Shown here: positions 27,894 to 36,696 of the stretch, piece after piece
Position numbering within the stretch: the stretch's first letter is position 1
Layout: the number at the start of each line of letters is the position of its first letter
From: Catalinimonas alkaloidigena
Lineage (GTDB): Bacteria > Bacteroidota > Bacteroidia > Cytophagales > Flexibacteraceae
Assembly: GCF_900100765.1 (NCBI RefSeq)
Contig: NZ_FNFO01000003.1
Span: 248,001-312,000, forward strand
Direction: 5' to 3'
Length of the DNA stretch: 64,000 nt
Position numbers and translations under genes: made by a program
Notes under the pieces: model-generated
The model's input: the letters and a program-made list of their open reading frames with translations, nothing else
The model's database searches: none
Told to the model about the DNA's origin: nothing

Positions 27894-28388
27894 CTACGAT
27901 ACCCCAATAAATCCGCCGTGCCGCCATTGCAGCTTGAATGGATTACCAAGGGAGGGGGGATGTTGATTAAAATAGAGTTTCGCGTAATTGCCTCCATTGT
28001 AATAAACCAGTAAGCTTCCATCATCAGCCAGTAACCCGACTCCGGCAATTACCATTTCATCCAGTTCCTGCTCAATAGCCCCAAACAGTAATTCGTCAGT
28101 ATGCACCACCTTCCTACCTTTCAGCTGGCAGTACGGACTTCGTTCCGTTAAAAGAATCTTGAACCCTTTATCTAGTTGACTTTCTTCTATCGAAGACTGG
28201 CGATTTTTCCATTTGATTGCAATAGATTCTCCATCAGAAACCAGATCCAGTTCAAGCACAGAACCATCGCTAAACTCAATTTGCACGATTCCAGCGTCCT
28301 CCTCCTCCTCACCGTCGATTAGGTAATTGAATCTGAAAATCTTTTCGACTATTTTGCCATTCGCCTCAAGTGAGTTCACCGCTTGCAA
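27894..28388 (-). CDS. Hypothetical protein, AT-richer than neighbours
   Basis: About 164 residues; not recognised. An in-frame TAA lies two codons before the first possible start, which is TTG (or GTG three codons later); no ATG fits. The gene may therefore be 5'-truncated or use a rare start. It is acidic and predicted all-beta in parts (AGIVQIEFSDGSVLELDLVS, GVGLLADDGSLLVYYNGG). Base composition is visibly more AT-rich than flanking genes, which suggests later acquisition. It follows the GNAT gene by 28 bases on the same strand. An immunity-protein-like role is conceivable but unsupported. Confidence 0.55.
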   Translation of the reverse strand: MQAVNSLEANGKIVEKIFRFNYLIDGEEEEDAGIVQIEFSDGSVLELDLVSDGESIAIKWKNRQSSIEESQLDKGFKILLTERSPYCQLKGRKVVHTDELLFGAIEQELDEMVIAGVGLLADDGSLLVYYNGGNYAKLYFNQHPPSLGNPFKLQWRHGGFIGVS

Positions 28389-28416
28389 ATTTTAACTTTA
28401 AGCTGATTGATGTTCT

Positions 28417-28854
28417 TCACAATTCCTTCCGCATCTGGTAATGCTGGATGGTACCAAACAAAAGGTAACTGTCGGCGATGATGTGGTAGCCCGCGCTTTT
28501 GTAGAACGGCACCGCATTTTCGCGCGCGTGGAGCATGACGTACTTCGCGCCTTGCGCTTTCGCTGCCATTTCGGCGGCGCTTAGCAGCTGCTTGCCGACG
28601 CCCTGCCCCCGCACCTTTTCCGACACCCCCATGTAGCGGACCTGTGCCTCGTCGGCGTTGTTCAGGTGCAGCCGGCAAACGGCCACTGTCTCACCATCTT
28701 CGTCGAGAGCGGCAAAGTGTTGGCTTGTGTGCTCATCTGGGTTATCCTGCTCGCTGCCTTCCGGCTGGCCCCACGGCTTTCGTAATACTTCGTAGCGCAA
28801 CCGGTAATAGCGCCGTAATTCGTCCGGCGTCTGGGGCTGAATGATGCGAATCAT
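28417..28854 (-). CDS. GNAT family N-acetyltransferase
   Basis: 145 residues, a single GNAT domain that transfers an acetyl group from acetyl-CoA to an amine. Motif A is clear: VRYMGVSEKVRGQGVGKQLL (about 72-91, with R-G-Q-G-V-G binding the pyrophosphate). Motif B follows with ENAVPFYKSAGYHI (about 112-125). The N-terminus (DELRRYYRLRYEVLRKPW) is like the ElaA/PhnO-type subgroup. The substrate is unknown. The upstream intergenic region holds a 72-base palindromic repeat. Confidence 0.88.
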   Translation of the reverse strand: MIRIIQPQTPDELRRYYRLRYEVLRKPWGQPEGSEQDNPDEHTSQHFAALDEDGETVAVCRLHLNNADEAQVRYMGVSEKVRGQGVGKQLLSAAEMAAKAQGAKYVMLHARENAVPFYKSAGYHIIADSYLLFGTIQHYQMRKEL

Positions 28855-28910
28855 GAAAGAGAAGTCGGTCTAATTAGAGAAGGATGAGCAGCTATTTTGC
28901 TTAAAAATAC

Positions 28911-28982
28911 TTGTCATTTGGAACGGAGTGAGAAATCTTGTTCCAAAAGTTGGAAGATTTCTCACTCCGTTCCAAATGACAA
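28911..28982. repeat. Palindromic intergenic repeat (REP-like), 29-bp arms
   Basis: A perfect inverted repeat: the left arm starts TTGTCATTTGGAACGGAGTG and the right arm ends CACTCCGTTCCAAATGACAA. Arms of 29 bp are separated by 14 bases that can themselves pair (TTCCAA with TTGGAA). A diverged relative occurs near 63.2 kb. Its core, GTCATTT-GAACG-GTGAGAAATCTT, resembles short repeats dispersed between genes in other Bacteroidota genomes. Confidence 0.8.
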
Positions 28983-29059
28983 AATAATGTTCGGATCAAT
29001 AGGACTTATGACCTGCGCCTCCGTAACATGCAACTTGCGTCCTGTGACTTGCAGCCTCT

Positions 29060-32000
29060 TTACTTGGGCAGGCCAAAGCGGTCTTTTAACTTCTGCGCTT
29101 CTTTTTTGGCGCGCTCTTCGGCTTCTTTTTTCAGGCGGTCGGCCTCGGCCTGGGCTTTCTGCTCCGCTTCCTGTTTGGCCTTTTCCAGCTCCTGTTGTGC
29201 CCGGGCTTCGGCAGCTTTCCGGGCACTGTCGGCTTTCGCCTGGGCCTGTTCTTTCAGGTCGTCGACTTTCTCTTTTACGGCTTCGGTGACGGCTTCTTTG
29301 GTGGTGGTGCCGCTGCCGCCCACGCCGTTTACGCCGGCCAGGCTCACCTTCGGATCGTCGTAGGTGCCGCCGACGTTAAAATTCATCAGCAATTTCTCGG
29401 GAGCGTTGATTTCCTGTCCGATCAGCGACGAAAGCGTAGACGTTACCGCACCGCCCACTTTGCCCGCCGGCACTTCCACCTGCGTGAGGTAATCGATGGC
29501 CCCGGTGAAGCTGTTGCTGCCGCCGATGGTCATTTTGAAGTCGCCGACTTTCACATCGAAGGGGTTGAAGACGGCCTTTCCATCCTCGACTTCGGCCTGG
29601 ATCTTCACGTCACGCAGGTCGACGTTGGTCGGGGCGTTCAGCTTGGTCACAGAATTGATTTTTTGCAACAGGCCCAGGTCTTTTACAGACGCGCCCACAA
29701 GGGAAATCAGCCCGCCGCCGTCCAGCGTGTTGTACATCGGATTCATGCCACTGTCGAGGTTCCCGGCCAGCTTAAACTTGGTGTTGAAATTTCCCGACAT
29801 TGCTTTGGCAACCGGCGCCAGGGCCTGCACGGTATTGAACGTCTGATAGGCCTGCGGAATGGATACCTGATTGATGTCCATGTCGAAATCGAACGACGGC
29901 ATGCTGAGGTTGCGGCTGTCGTACGTACCGTTCATCACGATGGTGCCGCCCAGGGTCCCGAACGAAAGCCCTTGCATCCGTACCGTGCCATCGCGGACAA
30001 TTACGTCGCCCTTCACGTTGGTCAGCTCCATGTTGTCGTACAGCACTTTCTGAATCGCGGTTGTCAGGGTAAAGTCCACGTCCTGCGGCACTTCGAACGG
30101 CTCGGTAACCGCCGCCGTATCCGTCTCGCTCGTTTCCTCGTCAGACATCCACTCGTTGACGTCGAACTGGTTGGAACGAAAGTCCATCTTGCCACGAATG
30201 GTTTGGTTCTCGCCGAACAGGTAGCCGATGTAGTTCGACACGTAGCCCGTCAGGCTCACGTCGCTTTTGCCCAGTGCACCCTGATACTCCGTAATTTCCA
30301 TGCGGTCGGGGTTGAACTGCAGGGCCGCGTTCTTGATGGTGACGCCCTGAGGCAGATCCGCATCGGCGTAAGTAAAGTTGCTGACCTGCATGGTGCCGCT
30401 GGTCGGCAGGTCGCCGTAGCGCTCCGCCTCCACGTCCGACATCCGTCCTTTCGTTTCGATATCCGCATTGATCTCCCCGGCGATTTTCAGCCCCGGCATT
30501 TCCATCATCTCCTCCAGCTTGAACATCTGGTCGATTTTCGTCAGATTGATCGTGCCTTTGGCCGTTACGTCGTAGAACAGATCGTCGGGATTTTCCAGGT
30601 AGGCCGTGCCGCGGAACGGCTGCCCGTCGAGTGCGAAGGCAAACTGCGGCACACTCACTTTGGTATCGGCTGTTTCGCCCGTGGTATTGGTCACCGTCGC
30701 TTCGACGGCCATGTTTTCTACCGGTGCCGGGAAATCGGTCGTTTTCACGTAGCCATCGCTGAGTTTCATGTCGGCCTGAATTTGCGGCATGCGACCCAGA
30801 CCGTCGTTATACACACCTTTGGCGGTGGCGTTCAGGTTAAATAATCCTCGCAACGACATGCCCTCCAGCGGGAAGATCTCGCTCACCTGCGCCAGGTTCA
30901 CGTTGGCCTTCACGTTAGCGTCTACATTCATGTTGGTCAGGCCTTTGACCTGTGCCTTCATGTCGACCGGATTTTTACCCATGTCGAGGTGAAACTCGTT
31001 CAGATTGACCTGCATCTCTTCCAGATCGTTCGACGGGCTGTTCACCTTCAGGTCCACTTTTACGTTCTCGACCGGCGTGGGCAGATCGGGGTATTGCAGG
31101 CGACCGTTGTTCACGTTCAGGTTGATCGCAAAGGCAGGCATGCTCGTGCCGTCGTAACGGTACGTACCTTTCGCGAAGCCGTCAAAGGCCAGCGTGCCCT
31201 CGGTTTTGAGGTCGTCGTACTGGTCGGTGTAAATTCCCGGCACCAGCGACAGAATGTTTTTAAAGTCGGTTTCGCGGGTCTGGAACGTCAGGTCTACGCC
31301 CACCGCACTGGTATCGGGCATCTGTACAAAGCCATCGAAACCAAAAGCGAAGTCGTTCAGGCGAATCGTATTGTCTTTGAACGTATACTTCGACTCCGGC
31401 ATGTTCATGTTGAGGGTCACGTCGGCCTGCAACCGGTCGTTGCTGAGGTACTCGACCGTATCGAACTCGAACGTCAGGTAGTCGACTTGCGTCGAGGTTT
31501 GCAGGTCGTACACATCCTGCGAAATGTCGCCGCTGCCCCGGTGATTCAGGCCCATCAGGTGCGCGTACATGGCCGACTGGTTGTCGATGTAAATCACCTC
31601 GCCGTTGTTCACGTTCCACTCTTTGATGCGGATGGCAAATTCGGACGAAGCGGTATCGGTCGTGACGGCCGTGGTGTCTTCGACGGCGATGTCCCAGTTC
31701 GCGCTGCCGTCCGACAGCACCTTTGCCAGGATACGCGGCTGGTCCAGCACGACCGAGTTGACCGTGATCTGATCGCCGAACAGGCTCATCAGGTTCAGGA
31801 CCAGTTCAAATTCGCCGACGTTGACGAGCGTATCGCCCGCAAACTGGTCGCGGCCCACCACGCCAAAGTTTTTCAGCCCCACAGAGGCATTCGGGAAATG
31901 GCGGAACAGGCTCAGTTGGAAATCGTCGGCGCTGTAATACACGTCGGCCTTGAGCGATTCGGCCAGCGCCTTGTCGACCTGGGCTTTGATCTGGTCTTTG

Positions 32001-32077
32001 AACAGCACCGGAATCAGCGCGGCGGCCAGGAGCAGGAATGCCACGATCCCGCCCACGATATAAAGGATCTTTTTCAT
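29060..32077 (-). CDS. AsmA family protein
   Basis: 1005 residues. One N-terminal membrane helix (about 4-24, ILYIVGGIVAFLLLAAALIP) anchors a very long periplasmic beta-rich protein of the AsmA/TamB/VPS13-like bridge type, which helps move lipids to the outer membrane or affects its assembly. The AsmA N-terminal region is visible (HFPNASVGLKNFGVVGRD, FELVLNLMSLF) and the AsmA_2-like C-terminal region near 770-900. The last ~70 residues form a Lys/Glu/Ala-rich helix (KADSARKAAEARAQQELEK) likely to be a coiled coil, which not all family members have. Monocistronic. Confidence 0.88.
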   Translation of the reverse strand: MKKILYIVGGIVAFLLLAAALIPVLFKDQIKAQVDKALAESLKADVYYSADDFQLSLFRHFPNASVGLKNFGVVGRDQFAGDTLVNVGEFELVLNLMSLFGDQITVNSVVLDQPRILAKVLSDGSANWDIAVEDTTAVTTDTASSEFAIRIKEWNVNNGEVIYIDNQSAMYAHLMGLNHRGSGDISQDVYDLQTSTQVDYLTFEFDTVEYLSNDRLQADVTLNMNMPESKYTFKDNTIRLNDFAFGFDGFVQMPDTSAVGVDLTFQTRETDFKNILSLVPGIYTDQYDDLKTEGTLAFDGFAKGTYRYDGTSMPAFAINLNVNNGRLQYPDLPTPVENVKVDLKVNSPSNDLEEMQVNLNEFHLDMGKNPVDMKAQVKGLTNMNVDANVKANVNLAQVSEIFPLEGMSLRGLFNLNATAKGVYNDGLGRMPQIQADMKLSDGYVKTTDFPAPVENMAVEATVTNTTGETADTKVSVPQFAFALDGQPFRGTAYLENPDDLFYDVTAKGTINLTKIDQMFKLEEMMEMPGLKIAGEINADIETKGRMSDVEAERYGDLPTSGTMQVSNFTYADADLPQGVTIKNAALQFNPDRMEITEYQGALGKSDVSLTGYVSNYIGYLFGENQTIRGKMDFRSNQFDVNEWMSDEETSETDTAAVTEPFEVPQDVDFTLTTAIQKVLYDNMELTNVKGDVIVRDGTVRMQGLSFGTLGGTIVMNGTYDSRNLSMPSFDFDMDINQVSIPQAYQTFNTVQALAPVAKAMSGNFNTKFKLAGNLDSGMNPMYNTLDGGGLISLVGASVKDLGLLQKINSVTKLNAPTNVDLRDVKIQAEVEDGKAVFNPFDVKVGDFKMTIGGSNSFTGAIDYLTQVEVPAGKVGGAVTSTLSSLIGQEINAPEKLLMNFNVGGTYDDPKVSLAGVNGVGGSGTTTKEAVTEAVKEKVDDLKEQAQAKADSARKAAEARAQQELEKAKQEAEQKAQAEADRLKKEAEERAKKEAQKLKDRFGLPK

Positions 32078-32249
32078 GTGAAAAGAAAATTTCGGAATAA
32101 AGATAGGAGAAAGCGGAAGCCCTCCTTTGGTGATGCGTTGGCGTTGAAGTATTTACGTCAAAATGCCATGTATGTTTATCTACGCTTTTTAACGCCGCTT
32201 CGTGTGCAAATCGTGGGCCATTCTACAAATTTTACGGCCGGTGCCCCCT

Positions 32250-32297
32250 AAAAAAACATACCACGTTTACCGGAACGTAAGTCAGGCAAACGTGGTA
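32250..32297 (-). terminator. Rho-independent terminator of the met operon
   Basis: On the minus strand TACCACGTTT, a 19-nt loop, AAACGTGGTA, then TG and seven T. It lies 23 bases beyond the hom stop codon and closes the metY-metX-hom transcript. Confidence 0.85.
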
Positions 32298-32319
32298 CGT
32301 CAGGCGCGTGCCGGTTTCG

Positions 32320-33561
32320 TCACGAAACTGCGACGGCGTTGGCTTCGGCAGGTTGGGTCTCGGCCAGCGTGACTTTGGGTTGGTTCAGCGCAATAAAAAT
32401 GTTGCGGGTACGGAGGTCTTCCTTGTGCCGGTAGAGCGAGGCGAGCGTCACGGTCCCGATCACGTAGTGGGACTGACGCCCCTGGTAACGTTCCAGCACC
32501 TCGACAAACTCCAGCCCTTCCAGGTCTTCTTCGCGTTCGTAGCTGACGTACACTTCCAGGTTCACGTCGCGGGTGTATTCCAGCCCTTCGTTCTGGGCGA
32601 TTTTCTTGTATTCGTAGCGGTACTCGTACGTGCTGGCAGAAATGTCGGACAGCACCGCCGAGCCGGTGGGGTGGCCACCCGCGCCTTTTCCCTGGAAAAA
32701 TTGCTTGTCGGAAAACGCCGCTTCCACCACCACGCCGTTGTTTTCCCGGTCCACGAGGAAAAGTGGGTCATCGGACCGCACCAGTTGGGGCATCACGAAC
32801 AGCGTAAAGCACGAACCGTTCAGCTTCCGCACGGTGCAGACCAGCTTGATTTTGCACCCTTTCTCTTTGGCGTAGCGGATGTCTTGCGCAGCCAGCGACT
32901 GAATCCCGAAGTTGAAGACCTCTTCCGGCTTGATGAACGTGCCGTACGAATGCGCCGTAATGATGCAGAGTTTGTAGAGCGGATCGAAGCCGCCCACGTC
33001 GAGCGTCGGGTCGGTTTCGGCAAAACCGAGTTCCTGCGCTTGCCGCAAAGCTGCCTCGTAGGTGCTGCCTTCCTGATAGACCTTGGTCAGAATGTAATTG
33101 GACGAACCGTTGAAAATACCACTCACGCCGAACAGCAGTTCGTTGTCGTAGTATTCTTCCAGCGTGCGGATGATCGGAATGCTGCCGCAGCTCGACGCTT
33201 CGTAGAGGAGCGACGTGCCGTATTGCTTTTGTAATTCGTAGAGCTCGGGCAGGTGCTCGGCAATCATCTTTTTGTTGGCTGACACCACGTCTTTTCCGCT
33301 CCGGAGGGCGCGGCTGACGATGTCGAACGCGGCGTCCGGATCGTTGATCAACTCGACGATCAGGTTGATTTCCGGGTCGTCCAGAATCTCGTCAGCGTCG
33401 GTCGTGAAGAAATGGGCGGGCAATTTGCGCGGCTTGTCCGCATGTTTCACCGCGATTTTCCGGATTTCGGCCCGGATGCCGCGGCTCTCGTTCAACACGT
33501 CGTACAGGCCCTGCCCGACACAGCCGAAGCCAAACAAACCAATTCGAATCTCTTTCTTCAT
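32320..33561 (-). CDS. hom: Homoserine dehydrogenase
   Basis: 413 residues from the ATG giving MKKEIRIGL; a TTG five codons earlier is less likely. NAD(P)-dependent reduction of aspartate semialdehyde to homoserine. The Rossmann motif GLFGFGCVGQGLYDVL (about 8-23), the SANKKMIAEHLPEL segment and the catalytic-domain strand EASSCGSIPIIRTLEEYY and GIFNGSSNYIL are present. No C-terminal ACT domain is obvious beyond about residue 345. It is third in the methionine operon, about 65 bases after metX, which supplies homoserine for O-acetylation. Confidence 0.95.
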   Translation of the reverse strand: MKKEIRIGLFGFGCVGQGLYDVLNESRGIRAEIRKIAVKHADKPRKLPAHFFTTDADEILDDPEINLIVELINDPDAAFDIVSRALRSGKDVVSANKKMIAEHLPELYELQKQYGTSLLYEASSCGSIPIIRTLEEYYDNELLFGVSGIFNGSSNYILTKVYQEGSTYEAALRQAQELGFAETDPTLDVGGFDPLYKLCIITAHSYGTFIKPEEVFNFGIQSLAAQDIRYAKEKGCKIKLVCTVRKLNGSCFTLFVMPQLVRSDDPLFLVDRENNGVVVEAAFSDKQFFQGKGAGGHPTGSAVLSDISASTYEYRYEYKKIAQNEGLEYTRDVNLEVYVSYEREEDLEGLEFVEVLERYQGRQSHYVIGTVTLASLYRHKEDLRTRNIFIALNQPKVTLAETQPAEANAVAVS

Positions 33562-33626
33562 AGGATTCTCATCCAAATTTCAAATTACACATTGCATATG
33601 GTGCGCACACGCCTCCCGAGGTCCGG

Positions 33627-34649
33627 TCACTCGTGCATCTTCTGCCAGGACTGGATGCAGCGCGTGAGCTGCTCGGTTTCGATCAGGAAGCCGTCGTGCC
33701 CGTAGTCGGAGTCGATTTCCAGGAACGTTCCGGTCGGAATGTTTTCGAACAGGAACAATTGTTCGTTGGTGGGAAACAGCACATCGCTCGAAATGCCGAT
33801 CGAAAGCGTATTTGCCTGGATCTGCGACAGTGCTTTTTCGGCGCTGCCCCGTCCGCGGCCCACGTGGTGGCTGTCCATCGTCAGCGAGAGCGCATAGTAC
33901 GAGTACGCGTTGAAGCGCTTCGCCAGCTTTTCGCCCTGGTACCGCTGATATGAACTGGCCCGGAATTTTTCGAACGTATCACAGTTGGATTCCATCTGGC
34001 CGTTCCAGTAGGTCGTGTAATTCCGATACGACAGCAGCGCGATGGAGCGGGCGGTTTTCATGCCGTTCAGCCCCGCTTCGGGCGTACTGTCCTGCCAGGT
34101 GGGATCGGTCTCGATGGCCATCCGCTGCGACTCGTTGAAGGCCACCCCCCAGGGCGAATGAAATGCGTTGGTCGCCAACAAAATCAGGGTTTTGATCCGC
34201 TCGGGCTCCATAATGGCCCACTCGACGGCCTGTTGACCGCCCAGCGACCCGCCGATGCACAGCTCGATGGTGTCGATGCCCAGGTGATCGCGCAGCCGGA
34301 TGTGGGCCTGCACAATATCGCGCACGGTGATGCGGGGAAAGGTATGGTAAAACGGCTGGCCGGTACGCGGATCGACCGACAGAGGCCCGGTGGAGCCATA
34401 GCAGGAACCCAGGATGTTGGCGCAAACGATGAAGTGCGTAGTCGGGTCGAACAGTTTGCCTTCTCCGATCATGCCCGGCCACCATTCGGCCGGATCGGCG
34501 TTGGCCGTCAGCGCGTGGCAAATCCAAATAACGTTGGAGCGGGTCGCGTTGAGCGTCCCCACCGTACAGTACGCCAGTTGAAAGCCTGGCAATGTTCCGC
34601 CCAGTTCGAGCGGCAATTCCTGCGAGTGTTCGTAGATGTGTGCGTCCAT
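33627..34649 (-). CDS. metX: Homoserine O-acetyltransferase
   Basis: 340 residues from the ATG giving MDAHIYEHSQELPLELGG; the open frame upstream lies inside the structured leader and is not coding. It acetylates homoserine from acetyl-CoA. Alpha/beta-hydrolase fold with the oxyanion region CHALTANADPAEWW, nucleophile elbow CIGGSLGGQQAVEW (Ser at about 135), and late Asp and His in DSDYGHDGFLIE. Second gene of the met operon. Its ribosome-binding sequence AAGGA is locked in the 3' arm of a 15-bp inverted repeat annotated just upstream. Confidence 0.95.
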   Translation of the reverse strand: MDAHIYEHSQELPLELGGTLPGFQLAYCTVGTLNATRSNVIWICHALTANADPAEWWPGMIGEGKLFDPTTHFIVCANILGSCYGSTGPLSVDPRTGQPFYHTFPRITVRDIVQAHIRLRDHLGIDTIELCIGGSLGGQQAVEWAIMEPERIKTLILLATNAFHSPWGVAFNESQRMAIETDPTWQDSTPEAGLNGMKTARSIALLSYRNYTTYWNGQMESNCDTFEKFRASSYQRYQGEKLAKRFNAYSYYALSLTMDSHHVGRGRGSAEKALSQIQANTLSIGISSDVLFPTNEQLFLFENIPTGTFLEIDSDYGHDGFLIETEQLTRCIQSWQKMHE

Positions 34650-34656
34650 GTAAAAG

Positions 34657-34764
34657 GTAATCCTTCGCGTTCCGGCAGCCCTGCGTCCGGCAACGTCTCG
34701 AAATTGGTTCAGTTGCTTCCGGCCCGTCTCTAAAGAAGGCAGCAAAGGTAACGCGAAGGATTAC
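34657..34764 (-). promoter_or_regulatory. Inverted-repeat RNA element over the metX ribosome-binding site
   Basis: On the minus strand the arms GTAATCCTTCGCGTT (34764-34750) and AACGCGAAGGATTAC (34671-34657) are perfectly complementary (15 bp) and 78 bases apart. Inside, GCAAC pairs with GTTGC within CCGG...CCGG, giving a second stem. The 3' arm contains AAGGA, 12 bases before the metX ATG, so pairing would hide it. A TACCTTTG -7-like box begins at the inner edge of the 5' arm. The element fills the metY-metX gap. It does not match a riboswitch class I know. Confidence 0.6.
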
Positions 34765-34783
34765 AACATAATAAGCTTATGAA

Positions 34784-36244
<1,461 letters not shown>

Positions 36245-36258
36245 TCAGCGGACAAGCA

Positions 36259-36330
36259 TCAGCGACAACAACAGCCTGTGCAGGAAGGTTGTGGCGTAGC
36301 GACTAACGTGAAGATGGCGTTGAAAGGCAT
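36259..36330 (-). CDS. Short cysteine-rich leader ORF between riboswitch and metY
   Basis: 23 codons: begins MPFNAIFTLVATPQP and ends SCTGCCCR before TGA. Three consecutive TGT codons, with a TGC three codons earlier, sit just before the stop. The ATG is only about 10 bases beyond the closing stem of the SAM-I riboswitch, so its translation could be directly controlled by SAM. Downstream, before metY, a 7-bp hairpin (36209-36235; CGTTTCC with GGAAACG on the minus strand) could take part in attenuation. The family is not known to me; codon content and position suggest a cysteine-sensing leader peptide. Coding status is inference. Confidence 0.5.
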   Translation of the reverse strand: MPFNAIFTLVATPQPSCTGCCCR

Positions 36331-36339
36331 GGCGATTAA

Positions 36340-36443
36340 CTTATATGTCCTAAATTGCTTTAGGCCAGGAATTAGCACCTTTCCACGGTTGCGGAGGTTG
36401 CTAGAGGTTCGTTGAGCCTGGTCTCTCCCCTCTTCTTTATAAA
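36340..36443 (-). promoter_or_regulatory. SAM-I (S-box) riboswitch
   Basis: On the minus strand the core elements occur in order: AAGAAGAGGGGAGAGACCAG (P1-P2), GGCTCAACGAACCTCTAGCAAC (near-consensus P2/P3 region, quoted here as two motifs GGCTCAACGAACC and TAGCAACC), GGTGCTAATTCC (P3/J3-4) and TTTAGGACATATAAG closing P1 with TTTATA. These match the SAM-I consensus that binds S-adenosylmethionine and represses methionine genes. It lies ahead of metY-metX-hom, exactly where expected. Confidence 0.93.
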
Positions 36444-36484
36444 CCAATGTCACCAGCGTAGCGGGCGGAATTGACTTGTGATTG

Positions 36485-36515
36485 CAATATTACGGGTCTG
36501 GTTTGGAAGCGCCAA
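36485..36515 (-). promoter_or_regulatory. Candidate promoter of the met operon
   Basis: On the minus strand TTG, 20 bases, TAATATTG (one mismatch to TAnnTTTG). Transcription would start about 35 bases before the riboswitch. The interval from here to the kmo start (36516-36696) holds no other recognisable feature. Confidence 0.5.
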
Positions 36516-36696
36516 ACTTTTCCACACGCTTCCGGGGCTTTTGTCCGGCCGACGTCATTTCACGCGAAGTCGGCGCGTCTGCGGCCTTGTGCACTACATT
36601 TCCCTGCAAAATGGCTTTACTTTGTCCCCACAAAAAAGTTAGAACCGCTACCACGCGGGCATCTTCGCCGGCGTGTTTGCGTACGACTTGCTGACT

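Noticed and set aside
28911-28982. The 29-bp palindrome as a transcription terminator
   Set aside because: It lies upstream of the GNAT gene and far from any stop codon it could serve (asmA is on the same strand and starts much further away), with no U tract, and a related copy exists elsewhere.
29195-30844. A 549-codon open frame on the plus strand opposite the AsmA gene
   Set aside because: It is antisense to a clear AsmA protein, rich in His/Arg/Val as expected from the complement of GC-rich codons, and has no recognisable domain or credible start.
30989-32251. A 420-codon plus-strand open frame opposite the start of asmA
   Set aside because: Antisense shadow; no signal, domain or ribosome-binding site.
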